Source: Hyphomicrobiales bacterium
GTDB lineage: Bacteria > Pseudomonadota > Alphaproteobacteria > Rhizobiales > Devosiaceae
Direction: 5' to 3'
DNA length: 64,000 bases
Assembly (NCBI GenBank): GCA_900470445.1
Contig: UCAU01000003.1
Span: forward strand, 161,577-225,576
Part shown: one piece after another, positions 16,673 through 26,303 of the stretch
Layout: each line of letters begins with the position of its first letter
How positions within the stretch are numbered: position 1 is the first letter of the stretch
Program-made: the position numbers and the translations under genes
Notes under the pieces: model-generated
Told to the model about the DNA's origin: nothing
The model's input: only the letters and a program-made list of their open reading frames with translations
Databases searched by the model: none

Positions 16673-17188
16673 ATGACGCCCATTGCAACCGAACGGTTGA
16701 TCCTGCGCGAGCCAAGTCTTGCCGATGCGCCCTGCTATGCCCTGGGCGTGGGCGAATATGACGTGGCCCGCTTCCTCACCCCCGTGCCCTATCCCTATAC
16801 TTTGGGCATGGCGATCGATTGGCTGCGCCGGACCGAACCGGCCACCCCCGAGCGCTCCACGCTGATCATCGAATTGCCCGGCAAGGGCCTGATCGGCTGC
16901 GTCTCGCTGGTCGGCGAACTCGGCTTCTGGATTGCCCGCCCGCATTGGAATCGCGGCTATGGCACCGAAGCCGCGCGAGCCCTGCTCGACTGGCACTTTG
17001 CCGGCACCGACGCGCAGGCCGTCACCTCCAGCGCCCATCACAACAATGCTGCCTCACTCAGCGTGCAGAAAAAGCTGGGCTTTGTGCCCACCGGCACCGA
17101 ACCACGATTTTCCCAGACCCTGCAGCGCGATGTGGATCACGTGGTAACACAGCTGACACGGCAGGCCTGGACTGGGGGGAAGCGATGA
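16673..17188 (+). CDS. GNAT N-acetyltransferase (first of four)
   Basis: 171-aa acetyl-CoA-dependent acyltransferase of the RimJ/RimL-like type (TERLILREPSLADAPCYALG at the N-terminus). The cofactor-binding block is GFWIARPHWNRGYGTEAARA (R/Q-x-x-G-x-G/A), and NNAASLSVQKKLGF is the usual C-terminal Asn-Ser helix. Its stop overlaps the next gene's start as ATGA. Substrate unknown. Confidence 0.88.
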   Translation: MTPIATERLILREPSLADAPCYALGVGEYDVARFLTPVPYPYTLGMAIDWLRRTEPATPERSTLIIELPGKGLIGCVSLVGELGFWIARPHWNRGYGTEAARALLDWHFAGTDAQAVTSSAHHNNAASLSVQKKLGFVPTGTEPRFSQTLQRDVDHVVTQLTRQAWTGGKR

Positions 17189-17718
17189 TTGACAAGTTTA
17201 AGCAGGCTTTGCCCGCAACGATCGCAACCGATCGTCTGTTGCTGACTACGCCCGTTCTGGCCCATGTGCCCGAAATGGCCGTGCTGGCCAACAACGAGCG
17301 CATCTATCAGGTTCTATCGCGCCTGCCCCATCCCTATGACGAAAGCCATGGCCGCTTTTTCGTCGAGACCATTGCCCGCGGGCCCGAAGAATTCGCCTGG
17401 TCCATTCTGCGCGAGGACGCCTATATCGGCACGATTGGCCTGCATCTGCTGCCCGACCGATTGCCCGAGCTTGGCTATTGGCTGGGTGAGCCATTCTGGG
17501 GGCAAGGCTATGCCACCGAAGCCGCCCTTGCCGTTGTGGCCGCGGTCAAGGCGACGGGTCTGGTACCCGCCTTGCGCTCACGCGCTCTGCTGGACAATGC
17601 CGGCTCACGCAAGGTCCTGGCCAAAGCTGGCTTTGTGCAAACCGGGGAAGGTCTCGACCCCGACGGCACGCTCAAGGGCGAGCGCATGGCCCTGGTTGAG
17701 TTGGAGTTCGCGTCATGA
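17185..17718 (+). CDS. GNAT N-acetyltransferase (second of four)
   Basis: 177 aa, RimJ/RimL-like. ATDRLLLTTPVLAHVPEMA opens the domain, GYWLGEPFWGQGYATEAALA is the acetyl-CoA loop, and DNAGSRKVLAKAGFVQTG the C-terminal signature. The ATG at 17185 overlaps the previous stop by 4 nt and its own stop overlaps the third gene, so translation is probably coupled. It differs clearly from its neighbours and is not a recent duplicate. Confidence 0.88.
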   Translation: MIDKFKQALPATIATDRLLLTTPVLAHVPEMAVLANNERIYQVLSRLPHPYDESHGRFFVETIARGPEEFAWSILREDAYIGTIGLHLLPDRLPELGYWLGEPFWGQGYATEAALAVVAAVKATGLVPALRSRALLDNAGSRKVLAKAGFVQTGEGLDPDGTLKGERMALVELEFAS

Positions 17719-18242
17719 TCGCAATGCGCAGCGCCCTGCCCGACCTCATCCGCACCGAGCGGCTGACCCTGCGCGCGCCGGCCGTCACCGATCTCGCCGA
17801 TCTGGTGGCGCTGGCCAATAATTGGCAGGTCGTCGAGCCGACCGCCGTCATGCCCTTTCCCTATTCCGAGGATGACGGCCGCGCTTTCCTCGCAACGATC
17901 GGGGACGCCGACACGCCCCGCGCCTATGCCATTGCCAATGGCGAGGACCGCCTGATGGGCGTGGTCAGTCTCAAATTTGCCCAAGGCAAAGCGCCGGAGC
18001 TGGGTTATTGGCTGGGCCAACCCTATTGGGGCAAGGGCTATGCCCCTGAGGCAGCGACCGGTCTTGTGCAGGCCGCGAGCGCGTCAGGCATTGCCGAGAT
18101 CAATGCACGAGTGTTGGAGAGCAATGCCGCCTCGATCCGCGTGCTGCAAAAAGCCGGCTTCACCATCGTCGAGCACACCCATAGCGTGGTCGAGCGCCAT
18201 CGCGGCAAGCCCCTGCTGATCATGGCCTGGAGGGCGCCATGA
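17715..18242 (+). CDS. GNAT N-acetyltransferase (third of four)
   Basis: 175 aa. RTERLTLRAPAVTDLADLVA, then GYWLGQPYWGKGYAPEAATG (acetyl-CoA loop) and SNAASIRVLQKAGFTIVE. It shares four bases with both neighbours (ATGA). Acceptor unknown; position before obgE in alphaproteobacteria suggests a housekeeping protein or RNA-linked substrate but this is unproven. Confidence 0.88.
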   Translation: MIAMRSALPDLIRTERLTLRAPAVTDLADLVALANNWQVVEPTAVMPFPYSEDDGRAFLATIGDADTPRAYAIANGEDRLMGVVSLKFAQGKAPELGYWLGQPYWGKGYAPEAATGLVQAASASGIAEINARVLESNAASIRVLQKAGFTIVEHTHSVVERHRGKPLLIMAWRAP

Positions 18243-18775
18243 TTCCGCGCCTCTATTCATCGCGCTTCGTGCTGCGCCAACCCGAAATGGGCGATGCCGA
18301 AGATATTGCGCGCTATCTCAATGATTTTGATGTGGCGGGCAATCTGGCGCGCGTGCCCTTCCCCTATCGCCTCTCCGATGCCCGGGCCTGGCTGCGCACC
18401 CGCACGCCCAATCTGCCGGTCGGGGAAACCAATTTCACCATCGAATTGCCCGGCGAAGGTTTTGCCGGCCATGTCGGGTTTCATCGCGGCCCCAAGGGAC
18501 CTATATTTGGCTATTGGCTGGGCCGGCCCTTCTGGAACCGCGGCATCATGACCGAAGCGGCAACAGCCAGTCTCGACTGGTTTTTCGCCACCACCAATGC
18601 ACCCGTGATCTATTCGGGCGTTTTCTATTTCAATGCGGCCTCTTTGGCAGTCCAGCACAAGCTTGGATTTACCGAAACCGGCCGCTCAAGCCTGCTCTGC
18701 CTTGCGCGCGGCGCCGAGGTAGAGCATATCGACACAGAATTGACGCAGAGCGTCTGGAAGGCCCGTACACCATGA
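18239..18775 (+). CDS. GNAT N-acetyltransferase (fourth of four)
   Basis: 178 aa. [21 protein letters not shown], acetyl-CoA loop [20 protein letters not shown], and [18 protein letters not shown]. In the loop the second Gly of RGxG is replaced (RGIM), a mild departure. The stop overlaps the obgE start by ATGA, tying this acetyltransferase directly to the GTPase. Confidence 0.87.
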   Translation: MIPRLYSSRFVLRQPEMGDAEDIARYLNDFDVAGNLARVPFPYRLSDARAWLRTRTPNLPVGETNFTIELPGEGFAGHVGFHRGPKGPIFGYWLGRPFWNRGIMTEAATASLDWFFATTNAPVIYSGVFYFNAASLAVQHKLGFTETGRSSLLCLARGAEVEHIDTELTQSVWKARTP

Positions 18776-19815
18776 AATTCCTCGATCAGGCCAAGATCTT
18801 TGTGCGCTCCGGCGATGGCGGGGCCGGCTCCGTGTCGTTCCTGCGCGAAAAGTTTGTCGAATTCGGCGGCCCCAATGGCGGCAACGGCGGGCGCGGCGGC
18901 GACGTCGTGGTCGAATGTGTCGATGGGCTCAATACCCTGATCGACTATCGCTACCAGCAGCATTTCAAGGCTAGCACCGGCACCCATGGCATGGGCAAGA
19001 ACCGCACCGGCGCCGATGGCGAACATACCATTCTGCGCGTGCCCGTCGGCACCCAGGTGTTTGAAGACGACAATGAAACCCTGATTGCCGATCTGACCGA
19101 GGTCGGCCAGCGCATCGTGCTGCTCTCCGGCGGCAATGGCGGCTTCGGCAATGCCCATTTCAAGACCAGCTCCAATCAGGCCCCCCGCCACGCCAATCCG
19201 GGCCAGGTGGGCGTCGAAAAATGGATCTGGCTGCGCCTCAAGCTGATCGCTGACGCGGGTCTGGTCGGCCTGCCCAATGCAGGCAAATCGACATTCCTCG
19301 CCGCCGTTTCGGCCGCCAAGCCCAAGATTGCCGGCTATCCCTTCACCACGCTCCATCCCAATCTGGGCGTGGTCTCGATCGGCGAGCGCGATTTCGTGCT
19401 GGCCGACCTGCCTGGCCTGATCGAGGGTGCCAGCGAAGGCGCCGGCATTGGCGACCGGTTCCTGGGCCATGTCGAGCGCTGCGGTGTGCTGATCCATCTC
19501 ATCGATGGCACCCAGGACGATATCAAGGGCGCCTACAAGACCATCCGCGGCGAGCTGACCGCCTATGACGAGCGCCTGGGCGAAAAGCCCGAACTGGTCG
19601 TGCTCAACAAGATCGACGCCATCGATCCTGACGAGCTCAAGGAAAAGGTCAAAGTGCTCAAGAAAGCCAGCAAAGCCGACGTGCTGCTGGTCTCGGGCGT
19701 CACCGGCAAGGGCGTCGATCAGGTGCTCTACGATATTGTCGGCGTTCTCGACGCCGAAAAAGCCGCCAAAGTCGAAGCCGCCCGCCGCAAGATCGAACCC
19801 AATTGGGTTCCCTGA
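18772..19815 (+). CDS. obgE: GTPase ObgE/CgtA
   Basis: 347-aa ribosome-associated GTPase needed for 50S maturation and stress control. The glycine-rich Obg fold is at residues 1-158 ([19 protein letters not shown]), then the G domain with G1 [11 protein letters not shown]3 DLPGLIEG and G4 NKID. The variable C-terminal tail is short and basic. The start at 18772 matches the family and overlaps the upstream stop. Usual neighbours rplU-rpmA and proBA are in place. Confidence 0.97.
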   Translation: MKFLDQAKIFVRSGDGGAGSVSFLREKFVEFGGPNGGNGGRGGDVVVECVDGLNTLIDYRYQQHFKASTGTHGMGKNRTGADGEHTILRVPVGTQVFEDDNETLIADLTEVGQRIVLLSGGNGGFGNAHFKTSSNQAPRHANPGQVGVEKWIWLRLKLIADAGLVGLPNAGKSTFLAAVSAAKPKIAGYPFTTLHPNLGVVSIGERDFVLADLPGLIEGASEGAGIGDRFLGHVERCGVLIHLIDGTQDDIKGAYKTIRGELTAYDERLGEKPELVVLNKIDAIDPDELKEKVKVLKKASKADVLLVSGVTGKGVDQVLYDIVGVLDAEKAAKVEAARRKIEPNWVP

Positions 19816-19837
19816 CACCAATGATCGCGTGTTTGGC

Positions 19838-19963
19838 CCACCCCCACCCTGCCTCTCGGCATCCCTCCCCACAAGGGGGAGGGAGCGATAGCGCCGCACA
19901 CACCGGGTTCCAGCCTCCTGCGTCTCCCTCCCCCTTGTGGGGAGGGATCAAGGGTGGGGGTGG
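19838..19963. repeat. Paired inverted-repeat element between obgE and proB
   Basis: An outer pair CCACCCCCACCCT / its complement (19838-19850, 19951-19963) encloses an inner pair of 24-nt arms starting TCCCTCCCCACAAGG (19862-19885) and its complement (19924-19947). The whole can fold into one long hairpin. A close relative is at 52065-52176 and a half-copy at 52887. It separates obgE from proB and may end or stabilise the transcript. Confidence 0.8.
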
Positions 19964-19987
19964 TCACACGCACGGGACTCTCAGCTC

Positions 19988-21130
19988 ATGAACGCCCTAG
20001 CGCCCTATAAGCGCCTGACCATCAAGATCGGCTCTGCCCTGCTTGTCGACAAGCAGGGCAGGCTTCGTGCCGCCTGGCTCGCCGATCTGGCTGCCGATAT
20101 TGCGGCCCTCAAGGCCGAGGGAAGCGAAGTCGTCATCGTCTCCTCCGGCGCGATTGCGCTGGGCCGGGGCCGCTTGGGCCTCGACGCACTGACCCTGACG
20201 CTCGAACAGAGCCAGGCCGCCGCCAGCGCCGGCCAGATTGCCCTGAGCCAAGCCTGGGCCGAGGCGCTGGGCCGCCACGGCATCGTCACCGGGCAGATCC
20301 TGATCACCCCCAATATCACCGAGGAGCGGCGCTACTATCTCAATGCCCGCACCACGATTGCCACCCTCCTGGGTCTGGGCGCCGTGCCGATCATCAATGA
20401 GAATGACAGCGTCGCCACCGCCGAGATCCGCTATGGCGACAATGATCGTCTCTCGGCCCGCGTCGCCACCATGATCGAGGCCGATTGCCTCATCCTGCTC
20501 TCCGATATCGATGGGCTCTATACGGCCCCGCCCGCCAAGGACCCTTCGGCCATTCATCTGTCTGAAGTTTCCGCCATCACCCCCAGTATCGAAGCCATGG
20601 CCGGGGGCGCGGCAAGCCATCTCTCGCGCGGCGGCATGACCACCAAGGTTGAGGCTGGCAAGATCGCGACCCATGCCGGCACGGCCATGATCATCGCCAA
20701 GGGCACCGAAGCCCATCCGCTCAACGCCCTGACCGAAGGCGCCCGCCATACCCTGTTCCATCCCGCCCGCAGCCGGGCGCAGGCCCGCAAGCGCTGGATC
20801 ATGGGCACGCTGGCCGTCGCGGGAACGCTCCAGGTCGATGCTGGCGCGGCCAAAGCCCTGCTGACCGGCAAATCCCTGCTGCCCATCGGCGTCACCAAAG
20901 TCAGTGGCGATTTCGAGCGCGGCGACACCATTGCCGTGACCAATCCCGAGGGCGTGGAAATCGCCCGGGGCCTTGCCGGTCTCGATAGCGACGAAGCCCG
21001 CCTCGTCATGGGCAAACGCAGCGATGCCGTGGTCGAAATTCTGGGCGCCGGCAATCGCGCCGCCCTTGTGCATCGTGACAATCTCGTGCTGGTAGGCAGC
21101 CAAGAGGAGACCAGCAGTGAGCGCGCTTGA
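19988..21130 (+). CDS. proB: Glutamate 5-kinase
   Basis: First step of proline synthesis: ATP-dependent phosphorylation of glutamate. 380 aa with the amino-acid kinase domain ([48 protein letters not shown]) and a C-terminal PUA domain (residues about 285-365), the long form of the family. The end overlaps proA by 14 nt. Proline feedback inhibition is expected from the family. Confidence 0.96.
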   Translation: MNALAPYKRLTIKIGSALLVDKQGRLRAAWLADLAADIAALKAEGSEVVIVSSGAIALGRGRLGLDALTLTLEQSQAAASAGQIALSQAWAEALGRHGIVTGQILITPNITEERRYYLNARTTIATLLGLGAVPIINENDSVATAEIRYGDNDRLSARVATMIEADCLILLSDIDGLYTAPPAKDPSAIHLSEVSAITPSIEAMAGGAASHLSRGGMTTKVEAGKIATHAGTAMIIAKGTEAHPLNALTEGARHTLFHPARSRAQARKRWIMGTLAVAGTLQVDAGAAKALLTGKSLLPIGVTKVSGDFERGDTIAVTNPEGVEIARGLAGLDSDEARLVMGKRSDAVVEILGAGNRAALVHRDNLVLVGSQEETSSERA

Positions 21131-22397
21131 AGCCGGCAAATCGTTGAACCAGATCATGGCCGAGCTGGGCCGCAATGCTCGCATGGCCGCGCGCCAGCTC
21201 GCATTGGCCACGCCCGAGCAGAAACGCACCGCGCTGCTGACCGCCGCCGGCGCCATCAGTGCCCATCGCAAGGCAATCCTTGCCGCCAATGCCAAGGACA
21301 TGGACGCCGCCCGCACCAAGGGCATTTCCAAGGCCTTTCTCGACCGGCTCGAACTCAATGACGCCCGCATTGACGGCATTATCGACGCGGTCAAAACCAT
21401 TGCCGAACTGCCCGATCCCGTCGGCGCCAAAATTGCCGAATGGGACCGGCCCAATGGCCTCCATATCGAGCGCGTCCGCACCCCGCTCGGCGTCATCGGC
21501 GTGATTTTTGAATCGCGCCCCAATGTCACCGCCGACGCCAGCGCTCTCTGCATCAAATCGGGCAATGCCGTCATCCTGCGCGGCGGCAGCGACAGTTTCC
21601 ATTCCAGCCGCGCCATTGTCGATTGCATGCTCGATGGCCTGCATCTGGCGGGTCTGCCCGTCGAATGCGTCCAGCTCGTCCCCACCACCGACCGCGCCGC
21701 CGTCGGCGAAATGCTCAAGGGGCTGGATGGCAATATCGACGTCATCGTGCCCCGTGGCGGCAAGACCCTGGTCGCCCGCGTGCAGGACGAAGCCCGCGTG
21801 CCGGTCTTTGCCCATCTCGAGGGGATCGTGCATGTCTATGTCGACAAGTCGGCCGATCTCGAAAAAGCGGTGAGTGTCACCCTCAATGCCAAGATGCGTC
21901 GCACCGGCGTTTGCGGCGCCGCCGAGACCCTGCTCGTGCATCGCGACGTGGTCGCTACCCACCTCAATCCCATCCTTGACGCCCTGATGGCAAAAGGCTG
22001 CGAAATACGCGGCGATGCTATCGTCAATGCTAACAGTCCGTTAACCAAAACGGCCACTGAAGCGGATTGGCGCACCGAATATGAGGACGCCATCATCTCG
22101 GTAAAGGTGGTCGATAGCGTCGATGATGCCATCGCCCATATCGAAAACTATTCGAGCCACCACACCGAAGCGATCATCGCCGAAGACCTTGCAGCCGTTG
22201 AGAAATTTTTCAACGAGATCGACAGCGCCATCCTTCTGCACAACGCCTCGACCCAATTCGCCGATGGCGGCGAATTCGGTTTTGGCGGCGAAATCGGCAT
22301 CGCCACCGGCAAAATGCACGCCCGCGGCCCAGTCGGCGTCGAACAGCTCACCAGCTTCAAATATCGCGTCCGCGGCAACGGTCAGACGAGGCCCTAG
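21117..22397 (+). CDS. proA: Gamma-glutamyl phosphate reductase
   Basis: Second proline-biosynthetic enzyme, reducing gamma-glutamyl phosphate to the semialdehyde with NADPH. 426 aa from a GTG at 21117 with GAGGAG upstream, overlapping the end of proB. Family marks are [24 protein letters not shown], the catalytic Cys in [14 protein letters not shown] and the C-terminal [15 protein letters not shown]. Confidence 0.97.
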   Translation: MSALEAGKSLNQIMAELGRNARMAARQLALATPEQKRTALLTAAGAISAHRKAILAANAKDMDAARTKGISKAFLDRLELNDARIDGIIDAVKTIAELPDPVGAKIAEWDRPNGLHIERVRTPLGVIGVIFESRPNVTADASALCIKSGNAVILRGGSDSFHSSRAIVDCMLDGLHLAGLPVECVQLVPTTDRAAVGEMLKGLDGNIDVIVPRGGKTLVARVQDEARVPVFAHLEGIVHVYVDKSADLEKAVSVTLNAKMRRTGVCGAAETLLVHRDVVATHLNPILDALMAKGCEIRGDAIVNANSPLTKTATEADWRTEYEDAIISVKVVDSVDDAIAHIENYSSHHTEAIIAEDLAAVEKFFNEIDSAILLHNASTQFADGGEFGFGGEIGIATGKMHARGPVGVEQLTSFKYRVRGNGQTRP

Positions 22398-22403
22398 CCC
22401 CTT

Positions 22404-23045
22404 TTGACCCTCCGCGCTCCGCTCCGTATTTCCGGCATTACCGAACTGCCTCCCTCTGCGGCGGGCATGCGCATCGGCCTGTTTGGTGGCAGCTTCAACC
22501 CCATTCACGAGGGCCATCAACTGGTCATCGAAGAGACCCTGCGCCGCCTGCAGCTGGATGCCGTGTGGGTCATGGTGACGCCGGGTAACCCGCTGAAAAA
22601 CCACGCCGAACTCGCGCCCTTGGCTGATCGCGTCACCGCCGCGCGGGCGCTGCTTACCGACCCGCGCGTCCGCGTCACCGGCTTTGAAGCGGCCTATGGC
22701 TTCACCTATTCCTGGCAGACCATCCGCTTTCTCACCAAGGCCATGCCCGACCGCCGCTTCGTCTGGATCATGGGCGCCGACAACCTGGTCGACTTCCACC
22801 GCTGGGAACGCTGGCGCGATATCGCCGCCATGGTCCCCCTGGCCGTCTATGTCCGCCCCGGCTCCTCCCGCCTCGCCCCGGCCTCCCGCGCCGGCATCGC
22901 CCTGGGCCGCTACCGGGTCGATGAAGAGGACGCCAGCCGCCTCGCCAACCTGCCGCCCCCGGCCTGGGTCTATCTCCACGGCCGCCAATCGCCCCTGTCT
23001 TCTTCGGCAATACGAGCACGGCGCCGTCGTGAAACTGCAAAGTGA
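22404..23045 (+). CDS. nadD: Nicotinate-nucleotide adenylyltransferase
   Basis: Makes deamido-NAD from NaMN and ATP. The nucleotidyltransferase motif is GLFGGSFNPIHEGH (GxFxPxHxGH) and the C-terminal SSSAIRAR gives the ISSTxIR-like loop. The open frame starts at a TTG at 22404, 6 nt after proA (213 aa); the ATG at 22467 (192 aa) starts directly before the fold. Alphaproteobacterial NadD often has a short N-terminal extension, so I keep the longer form with low certainty about the start. Confidence 0.93.
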   Translation: MTLRAPLRISGITELPPSAAGMRIGLFGGSFNPIHEGHQLVIEETLRRLQLDAVWVMVTPGNPLKNHAELAPLADRVTAARALLTDPRVRVTGFEAAYGFTYSWQTIRFLTKAMPDRRFVWIMGADNLVDFHRWERWRDIAAMVPLAVYVRPGSSRLAPASRAGIALGRYRVDEEDASRLANLPPPAWVYLHGRQSPLSSSAIRARRRRETAK

Positions 23046-23224
23046 GCGGCCTACCTTGCGAAAACCGCGCTAAAAGCGCATATTGCCAAAGTGTGATTAA
23101 ACTCACCAATCAAGGAACTGATTGCTTGCCGTTTGCAAAGACGCCTGCACATTTCCGATCAACAACCAAGGATGCTGACCCCACGCATGACCCATGCACG
23201 AGCATGGGCGGAAGGCCATTGCTG

Positions 23225-23617
23225 ATGGCCGCGCTGCCCGAGAACACCTCTGCTCACGCCGAGGCCCCCCATTCCGCCCCGGAACGCCCGATGATCGATG
23301 TCATCCTTGAATGCCTTGACGATGCCAAGGCCGAGGAAATCGTTGCCGTCGACATTACCGGCAAATCCTCGCTGGCCGACCACATGGTGGTTGCTTCCGG
23401 CCGTTCGCAGCGCCATGTCGGCGCCGTGGCCGACCAATTGGTCAACGCCCTGCGCGATGCCGGTCATGGCAAACCGCGCATTGAGGGTCTGCCCCATTGC
23501 GATTGGGTTCTGGTCGATGCCGGCGATGTCATCGTCCACATCTTCCGCCCCGAAGTGCGCGAGTTCTACAACATCGAAAAGATGTGGCAGGCCGACTTCG
23601 CCGCCGACGCCCACTAA
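23225..23617 (+). CDS. rsfS: Ribosome silencing factor RsfS
   Basis: 130-aa protein binding L14 to block subunit joining. Core: LECLDDAKAEEIVAVDITGKSS, ADHMVVASGRSQRHVGAVAD, then GLPHCDWVLVDAGDVIVHIF and the terminal YNIEKMW. The ATG at 23225 has GGAAGG 9 nt upstream; the frame is open further but lacks family residues. Fixed order nadD-rsfS-rlmH supports the call. Confidence 0.95.
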   Translation: MAALPENTSAHAEAPHSAPERPMIDVILECLDDAKAEEIVAVDITGKSSLADHMVVASGRSQRHVGAVADQLVNALRDAGHGKPRIEGLPHCDWVLVDAGDVIVHIFRPEVREFYNIEKMWQADFAADAH

Positions 23618-23626
23618 ACGTCCGGC

Positions 23627-24109
23627 ATGCGGGTAGCAATCGCGGCTGTCGGCCGGATGAAGGCCGGGCCCGAACGGGAAATGGTGGCGCGCTATCTTGA
23701 TCGCGCCATCGGCGGTGGCAAGCCGCTGGCCTTGACCGGTTTCGATGTTATCGAGCTGACCGAATCCCGCGCCGGCTCGTCGGCCAGCCGCAAGGCCGAC
23801 GAGGCTAAAGCGCTGCGCGCCGCCCTGCCCGACGGCATCGTTGTCGCGCTCGACGAACGCGGCAAAGCCATTGGTTCTGAAGCCTTCGCCAACCAGATCG
23901 GCCGCTGGCGCGACGATGGCCGTCCCGCAGCCAGTTTCATCATCGGCGGCGCCGACGGGCTTGATCCCGCCTTCGTCGCGGCAGCCGATCTCGTGCTGAG
24001 CTTTTCCCCCCTCACCTGGCCGCACCAGCTGGTCCGCATCATGCTGGCCGAACAGCTCTATCGCACCACCACCATCCTCTCCGGCCATCCCTACCACCGC
24101 GGCGATTGA
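23627..24109 (+). CDS. rlmH: 23S rRNA pseudouridine-1915 N3-methyltransferase RlmH
   Basis: 160-aa SPOUT methyltransferase acting on helix 69 of 23S rRNA. The SAM-binding knot is [12 protein letters not shown] and [23 protein letters not shown], ending YHR. Normal length. It starts 9 bp after rsfS. Confidence 0.96.
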   Translation: MRVAIAAVGRMKAGPEREMVARYLDRAIGGGKPLALTGFDVIELTESRAGSSASRKADEAKALRAALPDGIVVALDERGKAIGSEAFANQIGRWRDDGRPAASFIIGGADGLDPAFVAAADLVLSFSPLTWPHQLVRIMLAEQLYRTTTILSGHPYHRGD

Positions 24110-24112
24110 AAT

Positions 24113-24129
24113 GGACCATCGGATGGTCT
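24113..24129. promoter_or_regulatory. Inverted repeat before the toxin-antitoxin pair
   Basis: GACCAT-CGG-ATGGTC, 22 bp before the antitoxin start, is a symmetrical site of the kind Phd/YefM antitoxins bind to repress their own operon. Binding is inferred. Confidence 0.5.
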
Positions 24130-24150
24130 ATTTATGGGTGGAGGTGTACA

Positions 24151-24411
24151 ATGGAAATTTCCGTTACCGACGCCAAGAGCCAATTGACCGACCTCGTCCG
24201 GCAGGCCGAAGCCGGTGGCGAAGTCGTGCTTACCCGGCACGGTCATCCCGTTGCCCGCCTCGTGCCCATCGCCCCGGCAAGGCTGACACCCGAACAGCGC
24301 CGGGCTGTGCTGCAACCCTTTCTCGGCATTGGAAAGACCAGCGACGGCGACGGCACGGATGCCGCCCATAGCCAGGACTTTCTCTATGACGAGCATGGTC
24401 TGCCCAAGTGA
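24151..24411 (+). CDS. Type II antitoxin, Phd/YefM family
   Basis: 86-aa antitoxin. MEISVTDAKSQLTDLVRQAEAGGEVVLTRHGHPVARLVPI is the Phd/YefM DNA-binding fold (residues 1-50); the tail (DGTDAAHSQDFLYDEHGLP) would wrap the toxin. GGAGG precedes the ATG. The stop overlaps the toxin's GTG (GTGA), a typical coupled toxin-antitoxin layout. The pair interrupts the otherwise conserved rlmH-envC neighbourhood. Confidence 0.9.
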   Translation: MEISVTDAKSQLTDLVRQAEAGGEVVLTRHGHPVARLVPIAPARLTPEQRRAVLQPFLGIGKTSDGDGTDAAHSQDFLYDEHGLPK

Positions 24412-24791
24412 TCGTCGTCGATACCTCAGCCTTGATGGCCATCATCAACAACGAGCCCACTGCCCCCGCCTGCATGGCCGCGCTCGAAAATGCGACCATC
24501 CTGGCCATCTCCGCTTCCACCATGTCTGAAGCTCTGATCGTCGCCACCGGTCGCGGCATCCTGCCAAAAATGGAAGCCCTTTTCGACCAGATGGATTTCG
24601 AAATCGTCTCCGTTGATGCCGCAACAGCCCGGCAGATGGGCAAAATCTACGGGACCTGGGGCAAAGGCATCCACCCTGCCGGGCTCAATTTCGGCGATTG
24701 CTTTGCCTATGCCCTGGCCAAGCAACGCAATTGCCCTCTCCTGTTTGTTGGCAATGACTTCAGCCAGACCGACATCGCCAGCGCGATCTGA
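24408..24791 (+). CDS. vapC: VapC-like PIN-domain ribonuclease toxin
   Basis: 127-aa Mg-dependent RNase. PIN acidic residues are visible: Asp5 in VVDTSALMAI, Glu in STMSEALIV, Asp in NFGDCFAYALAK and a final Asp in FVGNDFSQTD. The start is a GTG sharing bases with the antitoxin stop. VapC toxins cut tRNA or rRNA; the target is unknown. Confidence 0.92.
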   Translation: MIVVDTSALMAIINNEPTAPACMAALENATILAISASTMSEALIVATGRGILPKMEALFDQMDFEIVSVDAATARQMGKIYGTWGKGIHPAGLNFGDCFAYALAKQRNCPLLFVGNDFSQTDIASAI

Positions 24792-24813
24792 TCCCCCCGC
24801 AAAATCACGACAT

Positions 24814-24831
24814 GGTTAAGCAGAGTTAACC
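24814..24831. promoter_or_regulatory. GGTTAA-N6-TTAACC inverted repeat before envC
   Basis: A perfect 6+6 bp inverted repeat lies 70-90 bp upstream of envC. It looks like a CtrA-type TTAA/TTAAC pair but the spacer is 6, not 7, so a CtrA site is not claimed. It is the only AT-rich symmetrical element in the gap and may belong to the envC promoter. Confidence 0.35.
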
Positions 24832-24901
24832 TCTGGTTTTCCGGGGCTTTGCTATGGTGCCCCGATTGATTCGGGCGCCTGGCGCCGCTGCTGGAGATGT
24901 C

Positions 24902-26296
24902 ATGGCAAAGCTGCCAGGCAAGAGGATGGGCAACAAACCGGCATGGGCGCTGGCAGCACTCGTGCTGGCGGCGATGCCCTCGCTGCCCCTGCTCGCCCAG
25001 ACCCAGACACCGCCTACCGCCCCGGCCGAAGCCCCTGCTGTCCCCTCGGCAACGCCTGAGCCAGCAAACCCAGCCGGTCCTCCGCTTGCCCCCGCTGCCG
25101 ATCCAGACCCCGCCGCCGCCCAGACTGATCTGGAGGCCGTAGAAGCCTCGATTGCGCTCAGTCAGGAGCGCGTCGATGCGCTCAAGGCCGAAATTGCCGA
25201 GATGGAAGGCGACCGTACCAAGCAGAACGCCGCCCTCATCGCTGCCGCCCAGCGCGTCAAAATGGCCGAGATTGAGGTCGCCGATATCGAGGAACGGCTC
25301 TCGACCCTCATCGTTTCCGAACTCGAAGTGCGCGGCCGGCTCGATGGCTCCAATGCCGAGATCGCCAATGTGCTGGCCGCCCTCGAACGCATTTCGCTCA
25401 ATCCGCCCCCCGCGCTGATCGTTGACCCCGATGACGCTCTGGGTTCGGCCCGCAGTGCCATCCTGATCTCGGCCATCGTGCCGCAATTGCGCGCCAAGGC
25501 CGACGCTGTCACCGCCGATCTCAAGCAACTCAACGACATCAAAGCATCTGCCCTGGCCGAGGAAGCCACCCTCAAGGCCAATTTCTCCGTGCTTGAGGAA
25601 GAACAGCTCCGCATCGCCACGCTGATCGCTGCCCGCAAGCAGGGCATTGATGTCCGCTCGAGCGAATTGGCCGCCCAGGAAGCCGAAGCCGTGGCGCTCG
25701 CGGCCCGCGCCACCACGCTAAAGGACCTGATCGATAGCCTGTCCGCCCGGGCCAATGCGGTGCAGACGCCATCTGCGCCCACCGATCCTAACGCCGTCAC
25801 CATGACGCCAGAGCAAATCCGGGTGGCCCTGGCCAATAGCGCCCGCACCGAGCCCGCCATGCCCTTTGCCAATGCCAAGGGCTATCTCACCATGCCGGCC
25901 AATGGCGTCAATGTGGTCGATTATGGCGCCGGCGACGGCTTTGGCGGCATTTCGCACGGCATCTCGGTGGTCACTCGTGCCGAGGCGCAGGTGGTGGCTC
26001 CGGCCGATGGCTGGGTGCTATATAAAGGCCCCTACCTCAATTACGGCCAAATCATCATTCTCAATACCGGGCAGAACTATACGACGCTCCTGGCGGGGCT
26101 CGATGCGGTCAGCGTCGATATCGGCCAGTTCGTGCTGATGGGGGAACCCCTTGGCACAATGGGATCACGCACAATTGGGCGTACCGTAACCACCAATGCT
26201 GGCAACTCCCAGCCGACCCTTTATATTGAACTGCGACAAAACAACGAGCCCCTCGATCCGACCGGATGGTGGGCGACCCCGACACAGAGTGGATAG
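24902..26296 (+). CDS. EnvC-like murein hydrolase activator
   Basis: 464-aa periplasmic protein that in relatives activates cell-separation amidases. A signal peptide (ALAALVLAAMPSLPLLAQ) is followed by a Pro/Ala linker, a long coiled coil (about residues 70-290) and a C-terminal LytM/M23-like domain (about 345-460; GWVLYKGPYLNYGQIIILN ... LYIELRQNNEPLDP). The zinc-binding HxxxD and HxH residues of active M23 peptidases are absent (GISHGIS, LNTGQN, YIELR), as in EnvC itself, so it should be non-catalytic. The start at 24902 has GGAG 5 nt upstream. ctpA follows 7 bp later. Confidence 0.9.
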   Translation: MAKLPGKRMGNKPAWALAALVLAAMPSLPLLAQTQTPPTAPAEAPAVPSATPEPANPAGPPLAPAADPDPAAAQTDLEAVEASIALSQERVDALKAEIAEMEGDRTKQNAALIAAAQRVKMAEIEVADIEERLSTLIVSELEVRGRLDGSNAEIANVLAALERISLNPPPALIVDPDDALGSARSAILISAIVPQLRAKADAVTADLKQLNDIKASALAEEATLKANFSVLEEEQLRIATLIAARKQGIDVRSSELAAQEAEAVALAARATTLKDLIDSLSARANAVQTPSAPTDPNAVTMTPEQIRVALANSARTEPAMPFANAKGYLTMPANGVNVVDYGAGDGFGGISHGISVVTRAEAQVVAPADGWVLYKGPYLNYGQIIILNTGQNYTTLLAGLDAVSVDIGQFVLMGEPLGTMGSRTIGRTVTTNAGNSQPTLYIELRQNNEPLDPTGWWATPTQSG

Positions 26297-26303
26297 AACC
26301 CTC

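Noticed and set aside
19997..21763. 588-residue open frame antisense to proB-proA
   Set aside because: Overlaps two certain biosynthetic genes and contains no recognisable fold.
24814..24831. CtrA binding site before envC
   Set aside because: Spacer between the TTAA halves is 6 rather than the consensus 7, so only an inverted repeat is recorded.
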